A program made the translations under genes and the position numbers. A stretch of 55,383 bases of DNA from Candidatus Omnitrophota bacterium (GTDB lineage Bacteria; Omnitrophota; Gorgyraeia; Zapsychrales; Fredricksoniimonadaceae), in NCBI GenBank assembly GCA_903901225.1, contig CAIUQE010000034.1, positions 81,391 to 136,773 on the forward strand, given 5' to 3'. Position 1 is the first letter of the stretch. Each line of letters starts with the position of its first letter. Shown here one piece after another: positions 33,454 to 41,047 of this stretch. Under the pieces are notes generated by a model that did not search any database, was not told where the DNA came from, and saw only the letters and a program-made list of their open reading frames with translations.

Positions 33454-33606
33454 TCAGGCGCTTTTATGGAAAGAAACCGCCTTGTCGCTCGGACGCTGGG
33501 TAGAACAGGAATGACAGAACAGTTCGTGATTATAAACACTGAGAATGTTCTTGCAACGCGGCTGTTTGCATTTTCTTCCCGCGCGTGATGTGGCGTATGG
33601 CTTAAT
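33454..33606 (-). CDS. Small four-cysteine zinc-ribbon protein, probably with an ATT start
   Basis: 50 codons reading KPYATSRAGRKCKQPRCKNI, LSVYNHELFCHSCSTQRPSD then KAVSFHKSA. The cysteines are CX4C-X12-CX2C, a zinc-ribbon pattern, with the LSVYN stretch between. No ATG, GTG or TTG begins this frame, but AGGAG lies five bases before an ATT at 33606, which could be the start as in infC. It reads toward opgG. If not translated it is a decayed gene. The rest of 33328-33698 holds nothing else recognisable. Confidence 0.5.
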   Translation of the reverse strand: MKPYATSRAGRKCKQPRCKNILSVYNHELFCHSCSTQRPSDKAVSFHKSA

Positions 33607-33698
33607 AAGAACTCCTGTGTTGATGCTACCCGCCGGGCATGGATCCTCACCGTCGGATGTTTATTATAGCACCTTTATCCGCCGCCCGTTAAAAAAGT

Positions 33699-34163
33699 TC
33701 AGGCTCCGGGCCGGAAATATTTCTTCCTGAAATACCCGGCAATGGCCCATGTGAGCAGATAAACGACCGTCGCGCATATCAGGCCCAGCGCCACACTGCC
33801 AATGAACAAAGGCTGATAAAATTCGCTGATGCGGGCTATGCTGAAATGCCTGACGTATTCCCAGGACAACGGCGGGTAATGCCGCGACGGGAGCAGGTAA
33901 CGGCCGATGTCATACGCGGTCCAGGTGATCAAGGCAATGCTCGGCGGAAGGGAAATGTTCGTGCCCAGCAGGATGCCTATTTTATTGGCCCTGGGGATCA
34001 GCAGCGCGGCGCCCACGCACAGCAGTGTGTGCAGGCCGTATAAAGGCAGGATGGCGATAAAAGTACCGATCGCCATGCCCAGCGCGATCTCACGCGGGTC
34101 ATTGTGGGACTTCAGTTCATTCACGATGGCAGCGATGATCTTCCTGACAAGCGTCTTTAGCAT
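33699..34163 (-). CDS. DUF2062 membrane protein
   Basis: 154 residues with about three or four membrane helices. DUF2062 hallmarks: DPREIALGMAIGTFIAILPL, YGLHTLLCVGAALLIPRANK and ILLGTNISLPPSIALITWTA. Function unknown; often near envelope or lipid genes. AGGA lies 8 bases upstream of the ATG. It starts 18 bases after the DUF2341-LamG gene ends, so they are probably co-transcribed. Confidence 0.87.
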   Translation of the reverse strand: MLKTLVRKIIAAIVNELKSHNDPREIALGMAIGTFIAILPLYGLHTLLCVGAALLIPRANKIGILLGTNISLPPSIALITWTAYDIGRYLLPSRHYPPLSWEYVRHFSIARISEFYQPLFIGSVALGLICATVVYLLTWAIAGYFRKKYFRPGA

Positions 34164-34181
34164 AGGGGGATCCTCTGCATC

Positions 34182-35432
34182 TCAAATCCTCAGGGACTGA
34201 ACGCCGCTGATCGTAGCTATGGGAGACGTGGCCGGACGGCCCGCCGCGGCCGCTGTGCCACGGGTGAGAAATGTTTGCGGGGCGTTCTCGTTATTATATT
34301 CCGTGGCGATCCAGGCCGCGGAACGCGCGGTGGTGGAGATGCGAGCTTCTTGCATAAGGCCGTCATATGCCGTTCCCCACGCAACACTGGCCTGCAGTGC
34401 ATACCAAGCAATAAAATTAGCCTGAGTTCCGGAGGCACTTACAGCGCCATTAACAAAAAACTTGTAAGCACCATTGGCCGCTGTTGTAAAAACCATGTGA
34501 TACCATGTGCCTGTGCTAAAATTTGCACCCGTGAGCATGGAAGCGTATGATGCCGGAGTATAGTAATAATTTTCCAACCAATTAATCGGTCCAACACCCC
34601 AGAAATCGTTCCGGTAAAATTCAAAGTTAGGCCAACCTCCGTAAAATAGATACTGCGACGAAGTAAGATCATTCGGATTAAACCAGAATTCACAGCTCCT
34701 CTCTTGCGCCGCTGGAACATTGCTCGCCTGAACATACCGCGACCCCCCGTTGATAAAACTAAGACTGCCTCCAAATTTCCCGGGAACCTGATTGCCGGCG
34801 ATCCATACGCCGACGGATGCCGCGTTCAGGGCATTGCGCGTGCTATCAGCGACGACCTGCCCCGCTCCGGTCAGTGTCTCGTTCATGTGCCAGACACCCA
34901 GATAAGATTGATCCCACACCCTTTGACTGCCCCAGTTAATGTCGCTGGCCACGGGCGTGGTCTGGACCGACGAAGGCTTGTACCAGACATAAAATGTTTT
35001 ATCCACTGTCGAAGAAAGTTCGGGAAGGGCGACCCAGATCACGGCCTTGGCACTGGCAAGCGTCGCATTCTGGGTGAAGGTCACGATCTCGTAGTGCAGG
35101 GGTTCGGTGCCGGCCGCGTCGATCGTGAAACGGATATCGCCCCCATCGGCCTGGGCAGCATTGGGGTTGCCGGTCTGCATCATCTCATCCGGCAAATTGG
35201 TCTCGTTGTTCGTCGTGGCGTTGTAGCTCACCAGCACGGGAAAGTTCACCAGGTTCCCCGCAACCTTGGTGTGGTCAACGGTGATCGGGCACGAACGGGT
35301 CCATGCCGACGGGAACGCCGCCCCGGCCGCGGGGCAAAAAAACGGGAAACACTGGATCAACAGGAAAACCGCGATGATCCGCGCGCTATTCCCGAGATTT
35401 CTTGTCAGCCTAGCGGCAATTCCATGGCGCAT
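34182..35432 (-). CDS. Exported DUF2341 plus LamG protein
   Basis: 416 residues. Signal peptide near the N-terminus (IIAVFLLIQCFPFFCPAAGA). Residues about 45-170 are a DUF2341 domain (SCPITVDHTKVAGNLVNFPV, then LHYEIVTF and KTFYVWYKPSS), and about 175-395 a LamG/concanavalin-A fold (YLGVWHMNETLTGAGQVVAD, GTWYHMVFTTAANGAYKFFV and MQEARISTTARSAAWIATEY). Such proteins bind polysaccharides or proteins outside the cell. Ends without a sorting tail. A related LamG gene lies at 9.8-10.5 kb. Confidence 0.88.
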   Translation of the reverse strand: MRHGIAARLTRNLGNSARIIAVFLLIQCFPFFCPAAGAAFPSAWTRSCPITVDHTKVAGNLVNFPVLVSYNATTNNETNLPDEMMQTGNPNAAQADGGDIRFTIDAAGTEPLHYEIVTFTQNATLASAKAVIWVALPELSSTVDKTFYVWYKPSSVQTTPVASDINWGSQRVWDQSYLGVWHMNETLTGAGQVVADSTRNALNAASVGVWIAGNQVPGKFGGSLSFINGGSRYVQASNVPAAQERSCEFWFNPNDLTSSQYLFYGGWPNFEFYRNDFWGVGPINWLENYYYTPASYASMLTGANFSTGTWYHMVFTTAANGAYKFFVNGAVSASGTQANFIAWYALQASVAWGTAYDGLMQEARISTTARSAAWIATEYNNENAPQTFLTRGTAAAAGRPATSPIATISGVQSLRI

Positions 35433-35447
35433 GAACAGCCCTTCCCG

Positions 35448-36602
35448 TTAAATATTGTGTCCACTTGTTCCCTTCATAACAAATCCCCGCACATCATCGG
35501 GTGTGATCACCTGATATGAACTTCCCTTGTATTCATTCCACTTCGCCAATACCCGCGGGTGCTGCCGGGGCTTCCATTTGAACTCAAATCCATAAAGCTT
35601 TCCTTCGCGCTCCTCGACAAGGTCAACCTCACTGCCGTCATAGGTCCGCCAAAAATATTGATTCGCGTCAATGCGGTGATACTCGCGATATTTCATGCGC
35701 TCAACAATGATAAAATTCTCCCACAAGGCACCCAGGTCGTCCCGCTTGTCAAGCGGATTAAAATTGTTGATCACGGCATTGCGGATACCAACATCATAAA
35801 AATACACTTTCCTCAACCGGGATAATTCCCGTCGTTTATTCCGGGTAAAGACAGGCAGATGGAAAACAATGAAACTTTGTTCCAGGATATGGACGTACCT
35901 CTCGACCGTCGCGTAACTGATCTTGAGCAAATTGGAAAGCTCCCGATAGGAAACCTCATTGCCGATCTGATGCGCCAAAGCCTTAACAAGATTCATAAAG
36001 ACATCGGCATTCTTCATCCCCTGAAAATCAAAAACGTCCCTGTATAGATAACCGGACCGCAGTTCCTTCAGAACGTCGACCTTCTTCGCCCTGCTGCGGG
36101 CCATGACGACTTTGGGATAACAACCGTAAACAAGCAAAGACGCCAGCTTTTGCCTGTCGAAGTCCTTCCCGCCGGAGATCTCTTCAAGTGAGAGCGGGAA
36201 TAGCGCATAAACTTTCTTGCGGCCCGTTAAAGATTCCTGCGTTTTATCCAAAAGATGGATCGTCGATGATCCCGTCACAATGATCTGGATCCTGTTTTTA
36301 TAATGATCCGCCAGGAGTTTTAACGTCTGGCCAATGGTCGAAACCTTCTGGGCCTCATCAATAAAAACAACTTTGGCGTCGCCCAAGGTGTTCTTTAAAG
36401 CTTCCAACCCTTTGTTTTCCAGAAGCATCCGATGATCAGGGTCGTCGCAATTATAAAAACGCAGGATCCCGTTACGATTCAACGTCTTGACAACATCCAA
36501 AGCAAGGGTGGTCTTTCCGACCTGACGGGGGCCTTGAATGATCAGGACCTGGCCGTCAAAGGAGGAATCAATAATATTTTTATTTATGGTGCGCTTTATC
36601 AT
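35448..36602 (-). CDS. AAA ATPase with DUF4143 domain
   Basis: 384 residues. Walker A GPRQVGKTT at about 25-33, Walker B KVVFIDEAQ, sensor VTGSSTIHLL; the C-terminal half is a DUF4143 nuclease-like domain (ENFIIVERMKYREY, then DGSEVDLVEEREGKLYGFEF with the D...E-x-K-like acidic set). A winged-helix segment (EVSYRELSNLLKISYATVER) lies between. Role unknown; widespread as single-gene units, sometimes suspected in defence or toxin-like control. The region is AT-richer than neighbours. Confidence 0.88.
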   Translation of the reverse strand: MIKRTINKNIIDSSFDGQVLIIQGPRQVGKTTLALDVVKTLNRNGILRFYNCDDPDHRMLLENKGLEALKNTLGDAKVVFIDEAQKVSTIGQTLKLLADHYKNRIQIIVTGSSTIHLLDKTQESLTGRKKVYALFPLSLEEISGGKDFDRQKLASLLVYGCYPKVVMARSRAKKVDVLKELRSGYLYRDVFDFQGMKNADVFMNLVKALAHQIGNEVSYRELSNLLKISYATVERYVHILEQSFIVFHLPVFTRNKRRELSRLRKVYFYDVGIRNAVINNFNPLDKRDDLGALWENFIIVERMKYREYHRIDANQYFWRTYDGSEVDLVEEREGKLYGFEFKWKPRQHPRVLAKWNEYKGSSYQVITPDDVRGFVMKGTSGHNI

Positions 36603-36603
36603 A

Positions 36604-36658
36604 TGGCGTAATCTGTCTTATCTGATGGACATATTACGCCAATGGAAATAAAAGTCAA
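36604..36658 (-). promoter_or_regulatory. Promoter and inverted repeat of the DUF4143 gene
   Basis: On the minus strand TTGACT (36653-36658), 16 bases, then TAATAT (36631-36636). The inverted repeat TGGCGTAAT (36604-36612) / ATTACGCCA (36633-36641) covers the -10 and reaches the start codon, so a bound protein would block both transcription and translation. The rest of the gap to 36937 holds the 62-bp repeat and short ATATGTCC repeats. Confidence 0.6.
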
Positions 36659-36753
36659 GGTTGAAACCGCGGCAACCCGTGCGCGGCTCCCGGTATGTTT
36701 TCCCGCCAGCGAACTGAAGACCGTATTTTCATAAGAACTCTCATGCTCCGACA

Positions 36754-36920
36754 ATATGTCCTATCATATATGTCCAATTGGGACAGCATATGTCGTCGGT
36801 CAATGCTATTTGGGATATGAATTTGGCGTAGGGGCGGACTTTATGTCCGCCCGGCGCAACGGGCCGACACAAGGTCGGCCCCTACGCTTAATTTGGACAG
36901 CAATGATGTCCTATATGTCC
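36754..36920. repeat. ATATGTCC repeats around the 62-bp element
   Basis: ATATGTCC occurs at 36754-36761, 36768-36775 and 36913-36920, with TGTCC-AATTG-GGACA as a dyad at 36771-36785. Similar stretches (GGGACAGCATATGTC before and GGACAGCAATGATGTCC after) lie on both sides of the 62-bp element, as though it were inserted into a repeat array. No gene is seen here. Confidence 0.55.
36826..36887. repeat. 62-bp double-hairpin repeat, copy 2
   Basis: Same two 27-nt arms as the copy at 14271-14332, base for base, with an unrelated 8-base centre (GGCGCAAC). Terminal inverted repeats GCGTAGGGGC / GCCCCTACGC and two internal 8-bp hairpins. It lies between umuC and the DUF4143 gene. Confidence 0.92.
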
Positions 36921-36937
36921 TGAACCCAGATGCCCGA

Positions 36938-38203
36938 TCATACCACAGCCAGGACATCCTGCCAGCGGGTTGTAAATTTCATCGACCGCCAGGATTGCTT
37001 GCCCACCGCGTCAGGAGCGGCCATTTCCGAGGCCCAAAGCACGCGCCCGTCAAGGCGGTCAACCGCCTTCATGAGGCGCGCCTCCCGCGCGTCATTCTGC
37101 CTCTCTCTGAAAAGGTCATCTGCCCGGTTCCCGGCGCTGACGATGTCCATCAGCACAACCCCGGCTCTCTTGTAAGCGATCCCGGGCCGGTAGATCCGCT
37201 CCAGAAGGACCCGGACCACCGCCATCAGCCGGGGCGTGTGATCCGCGCCGCCGGCAATAACACCGACGGCGGAATTACCATAATACCCCGGCTTGAACGG
37301 GCTGGCCTGGACGAAGATCTGAACGGCCCGCGCCGCCGCGCCCTGGGCGCGCATCCGCCGCGCGGCCACCGCCAGGAACGACGCCAGCAACCCTCCCAGT
37401 TCATCCTTGCCGGTTACCCCGCGGGCGAATGACCGCGTCGTGGCAATAGATCCCTGCAAGGCGCTCTCATCGACGATGCTTGAGCAGGGAATGCCCCGCA
37501 ACTCATGGACCGTGCGCAATGTCATGACGCTCAAATTTCTCCTCACCCAGTCATCGGGCGCGTTCTTCAACTGCAGGGCGTTCAAATACCCCCGCGCGAG
37601 AAGCCAGTCCCTCTTTTTCCGGCCGATGCCCCATATCTCGCCGGGCGGGATATCCGCCAGCCAGCGGTCCGTGGCCGCCTCATCCAGAAGGCACAGGCAA
37701 CCCAGGGCTTTGTCCTTGGCCAGATGATTCGCGGCTTTCGCCAGCGTCCTGGTCCGGCTTATCCCGACGGTGACCGGTATCCCCGTGCATTGGTAGACCC
37801 TCTGGCGGATCTTATGCCCGTACGCCTCAAGGTCGCCGGTCACCCCGGCCAGGGGCAGGAACGCCTCATCGATCGAATAGATCTCGATATCCGGCGCGAA
37901 TTCCCGCAGGACCTCCATCACCCGCCAGGACATATCCCCGTACAGCGCGAAATTCGCGGAAAAAACCCGGATGCCATGCGGCGCCACGAGCTTCTGCCAC
38001 TCGAAGAACGGTTGAGCCATCCTGATCCCCAGCGCCTTGGCTTCGCGCGAGCGCGCGATGGCACAGCCGTCATTGTTGGACAACACCACGACCGGCCGTC
38101 CTCTCAAACGAGGATCGAACACCCGCTCGCATGAGACGTAGAAGTTGTTGCAATCGACGAGCGCGACGGGCGCGCCCTTCTCAGATGAAAGACCGAATAA
38201 CAT
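36938..38203 (-). CDS. umuC: Y-family DNA polymerase UmuC
   Basis: Error-prone translesion polymerase (Pol V catalytic subunit), 421 residues, normal length. Active-site Asp17 in [35 protein letters not shown], and the SIDEAF motif carrying the second acidic pair; [17 protein letters not shown] follows. Its start lies inside the end of umuD (23 bases overlap), so they are coupled. Confidence 0.95.
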   Translation of the reverse strand: MLFGLSSEKGAPVALVDCNNFYVSCERVFDPRLRGRPVVVLSNNDGCAIARSREAKALGIRMAQPFFEWQKLVAPHGIRVFSANFALYGDMSWRVMEVLREFAPDIEIYSIDEAFLPLAGVTGDLEAYGHKIRQRVYQCTGIPVTVGISRTRTLAKAANHLAKDKALGCLCLLDEAATDRWLADIPPGEIWGIGRKKRDWLLARGYLNALQLKNAPDDWVRRNLSVMTLRTVHELRGIPCSSIVDESALQGSIATTRSFARGVTGKDELGGLLASFLAVAARRMRAQGAAARAVQIFVQASPFKPGYYGNSAVGVIAGGADHTPRLMAVVRVLLERIYRPGIAYKRAGVVLMDIVSAGNRADDLFRERQNDAREARLMKAVDRLDGRVLWASEMAAPDAVGKQSWRSMKFTTRWQDVLAVV

Positions 38204-38606
38204 GGCGCACCACCCCCCACACCTCGAAGTCCTGCCCGGGCATGACCGTAACAGGCGCGTAACGCGGGTTCTCGGGGCACAGGATGACCTGCCCCTTGTC
38301 TTTCTTCAAACGCTTGACCGTGAATTCTCCGTCGAGGATGGCGAGGATGATGCTGCCCGAACGGGGCTGCAGGGAACGGTCGACCACCAGAAGGGCGCCG
38401 GGATGGATGCCCGCGTCGATCATGGAATCGCCCTGGACCTTGACAAAGAACGTGGCAGCCGGATGCGCGATCAGGTGTTCGTTCAAGTCAAGCGCCTTGT
38501 CGATGAAATCATCGGCGGGCGACGGGAACCCGGCATGAACCCGCGCGGCGTAAAGCATGCAGGGAACGTCGGGGTCTGGCGAAGAGGAAGGCGTGTCCGA
38601 TAACAT
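38181..38606 (-). CDS. umuD: UmuD-type S24 autoprotease
   Basis: SOS protein that cleaves itself when RecA filaments form and then activates UmuC. 141 residues. Predicted cleavage is Ala25-Gly26 ([12 protein letters not shown]), and the catalytic dyad is Ser61 (GDSMIDAG) and Lys98 (FTVKRLKK), the usual 37-residue spacing. The first ATG (38606) has no Shine-Dalgarno and lies where transcription from the -10 should begin, so the message may be leaderless; an ATG at 38558 is an alternative but also without a Shine-Dalgarno. Confidence 0.94.
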   Translation of the reverse strand: MLSDTPSSSPDPDVPCMLYAARVHAGFPSPADDFIDKALDLNEHLIAHPAATFFVKVQGDSMIDAGIHPGALLVVDRSLQPRSGSIILAILDGEFTVKRLKKDKGQVILCPENPRYAPVTVMPGQDFEVWGVVRHVIRSFI

Positions 38607-38611
38607 GCCGG

Positions 38612-38640
38612 ACTATACCACACGGGCGTGTGGATGTAAA
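38612..38640 (-). promoter_or_regulatory. umuDC promoter with a palindrome filling the spacer (SOS-box candidate)
   Basis: Minus strand: TTTACA (38635-38640), a 17-base spacer, TATAGT (38612-38617). The spacer is almost wholly the perfect 16-bp palindrome CCACACG-CC-CGTGTGG (38618-38633). This is not the E. coli LexA box (CTGT-N8-ACAG), but its position makes it the likely operator for the LexA-type repressor of this lineage. Confidence 0.75.
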
Positions 38641-38663
38641 GCAGGCGCGCTAAAAAAATCCTT

Positions 38664-39965
38664 TCACGCCACCTTGCCGGATATAACAGGCAGCGTAAAT
38701 CGAACCAACGTGCCCTTATTTAACCCCTGTGATTCCACGGAGAACTTGCCGCCATGCAGCTCAACCAGTTTTTTAGAGAGCGGCAACCCCAGTCCGGTCC
38801 CCTCAATGACCCGGGAATATGGCGTATCGACACGGAAAAAACCTTCAAATATTTTCTCCATGTTCTCTGTCGCGATACCGATCCCCATATCCCAGACCAC
38901 TATCTCTATCACGGCATCAGCCGTTCTCGGGAAAGCCCGCATCCCGATCTTTCCGCCTGCCGGCGTAAATTTTATCGCGTTCGAAAGCAGGTTCAAAAGT
39001 ATCTCTTTTACCCTTAGCTCGTCCGCCTCGATATCCGGCAGGTCGTCGGATATTTCCAGCGACATTTGCAGCTTCTTTTTGCTGATCATATCCGATACCA
39101 GCAGTGAAATATCATTTAACAGGCTTTTCATGGGCAGGCTCGATAATTCCAGCTTCATCTTTCCGGCTTCAACCTTTGCCATATCAAGCATCTGGTTTAT
39201 CAGCAAGAGAAGATGCTTCCCGCTGGTTAAAACATTATTAACGTATTGTTTCTGCTTCCCGTTAAGCGGCCCGAACGTCTGGTCGTATAGCACCTCGGAA
39301 AAACCGTTAATGGAGTTGAGCGGGGTCCTGAGCTCATGCGACATATTGGCCAGGAATTCAGATTTTATCCGGGCGGTATTTTTCAGGTCGACGGTCAACT
39401 TTTTCAATGCTTCCTGCGTTTGCAACAGTTCCGTGTTCCTGGTGACGGCGGCTTCGTACGTGGAAAGGAGCAGGCTGATCATTTGCTGCGGGTCCGCCGT
39501 AATGGAACGTTTTTTCCCGGCGAGGGTGACTTCCAGTTCAACACGCAAACTATCCGTCGCGCGCGGATCTTTGTTAGCCAGTATCTGGCGGATACCCGCG
39601 ATAAGATAATCGTCGTTATACGGTTTTGTGAAGAAATAATCCGCCCCGCAAGCCAATCCCTCAAACACATCTTCTGAATCGGCAAGGGACGTCAGTATGA
39701 TCACCGGCGTGCCCTGGCTGGATTTTTCCGATTTGAATTGTTTACAAAACGCGTGGCCATCCATCTCGGGCATGACGACATCACTGATGACCAGCGCGGG
39801 CTTGTGCGCGGACAGAAGGGCAAGTGCCTGCCTGCCGTTGTTTGCCGTCGTCACGCGATAATGCTGCCGCTCCAGGAGATGCTTCAGTTTCGCCTGTTGC
39901 GTAGGACTGTCCTCGACGATGAGGATCTCGACTGTTTCTTCGGCGGATCCTGCCTGAGCGCTCAT
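38664..39965 (-). CDS. Receiver-histidine kinase hybrid, output of the chemosensory operon
   Basis: 433 residues, soluble. N-terminal receiver (ILIVEDSPTQ, Asp62 in VISDVVMP, Lys in FFTKPY), then a coiled linker, HisKA with His210 (FLANMSHELRTPLNSI), and HATPase (NLLSNAIKFTPAGG, DMGIGIATE, EGTGLGLPLSKK). No membrane segment, so it should be driven by phosphotransfer from the CheA-like kinase, then pass the signal on to an unknown receiver. It is in the place of WspR in Wsp operons. Overlaps cheB as ATGA. Confidence 0.92.
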   Translation of the reverse strand: MSAQAGSAEETVEILIVEDSPTQQAKLKHLLERQHYRVTTANNGRQALALLSAHKPALVISDVVMPEMDGHAFCKQFKSEKSSQGTPVIILTSLADSEDVFEGLACGADYFFTKPYNDDYLIAGIRQILANKDPRATDSLRVELEVTLAGKKRSITADPQQMISLLLSTYEAAVTRNTELLQTQEALKKLTVDLKNTARIKSEFLANMSHELRTPLNSINGFSEVLYDQTFGPLNGKQKQYVNNVLTSGKHLLLLINQMLDMAKVEAGKMKLELSSLPMKSLLNDISLLVSDMISKKKLQMSLEISDDLPDIEADELRVKEILLNLLSNAIKFTPAGGKIGMRAFPRTADAVIEIVVWDMGIGIATENMEKIFEGFFRVDTPYSRVIEGTGLGLPLSKKLVELHGGKFSVESQGLNKGTLVRFTLPVISGKVA

Positions 39966-41023
39966 GACGGTTGCCTCTTTGTATTTTTTACCAAAGCAAC
40001 TAACGTGGCCGCGATGGTTTCCGGCGAAAAGACGTACGTTGCCGCGTCAAGCCGGATGGCCTCGCCCGGCATGCCGTACACGACAGAACTTGCTTCGTCC
40101 TGGACTATGGTTATCGCGCCCATGTCTTTCAGCGTTTTTAATTCCTCCGCGCCATCTTTGCCCATCCCGGTTAACAGCACGCCTACCGCGGCCGGACCCA
40201 ACACCTGCGCGACAGAGCGGAATAAATGGGAGATCGACGGCCGCAGGCCGTTTTCCGGCGCAAGGCCACTGAGCGCGATCTTCGATCCGCTCGCCAAACC
40301 CAGATGAAAGCCGTCCGGGGCCACATAACCATGCCCGGCCACAATACGCTCGCCCTGTGACGCGATGCTGACCGGAAAACGTGACGCGCCCGAGACCCAC
40401 TGCGCAAAACCTTCCACAAACCCCTGCGCGATATGCTGAACAATGAGCACCGGAACAGGAAAATCCCGCGGCAAACCTGAAAGGATCCTTTGCAGCACCA
40501 AAGGTCCTCCGGTGGAAGCGCCGATAGCAACGGCCTGGATCTCTGTTATTTTTGGCAGCGGCATGAATATTGCCGGCGGCGCGGCCGTGCGCGCCTTGGT
40601 CGCGCCGGGTGTTCGCCGTACGACCTTGATCTCGGACATCAGTTTTACAGTCTGTATCAATTCTTTCGATGCCGCCTCAGACTCCGGGTGCTTAAGGCCA
40701 AGAGGACGGCGGACAACAGCCAGGGCTCCCGCCTCGATCGCGTGAAAAGCGGACCCGACCTCTTTTCCTTCCAAATGTCCGCTGACGATAACAACAGGCG
40801 TCGGAAAGGTCTCCATGATCCTTCTGGACGCCTCAAAACCGTCCATCAAAGGCATATAGATGTCCATGGTAATGACATCCGGCCTTTGCTGCCTGACGGC
40901 GTCCAAGGCCTCCACACCGTTGCTTGCCGTCCCTACCACCAGGATCGCGGGATCGGAAGTGAGAATGTGCGTCAAAAGTTCCCGCGCTACAGGCGAATCT
41001 TCAACTATCAGGACTTTGATCAC
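39962..41023 (-). CDS. cheB: CheB-type receptor methylesterase
   Basis: Removes methyl groups from the chemoreceptor. About 353 residues: receiver (VLIVEDSPVARELLTHIL, Asp62 counted from the TTG at 41047, in VITMDIYMPLMDG) and the C-terminal esterase with GASTGGP (catalytic Ser), VQHIAQGF (His) and LLTGMGKDGAEELKTL (Asp). The GTG at 41023 is chosen because GTGAGG lies upstream; a TTG at 41047 is less likely. WspF counterpart. Confidence 0.92.
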   Translation of the reverse strand: MIKVLIVEDSPVARELLTHILTSDPAILVVGTASNGVEALDAVRQQRPDVITMDIYMPLMDGFEASRRIMETFPTPVVIVSGHLEGKEVGSAFHAIEAGALAVVRRPLGLKHPESEAASKELIQTVKLMSEIKVVRRTPGATKARTAAPPAIFMPLPKITEIQAVAIGASTGGPLVLQRILSGLPRDFPVPVLIVQHIAQGFVEGFAQWVSGASRFPVSIASQGERIVAGHGYVAPDGFHLGLASGSKIALSGLAPENGLRPSISHLFRSVAQVLGPAAVGVLLTGMGKDGAEELKTLKDMGAITIVQDEASSVVYGMPGEAIRLDAATYVFSPETIAATLVALVKNTKRQPS

Positions 41024-41047
41024 CTTGGCCTCACCTTTTCCATTCAA

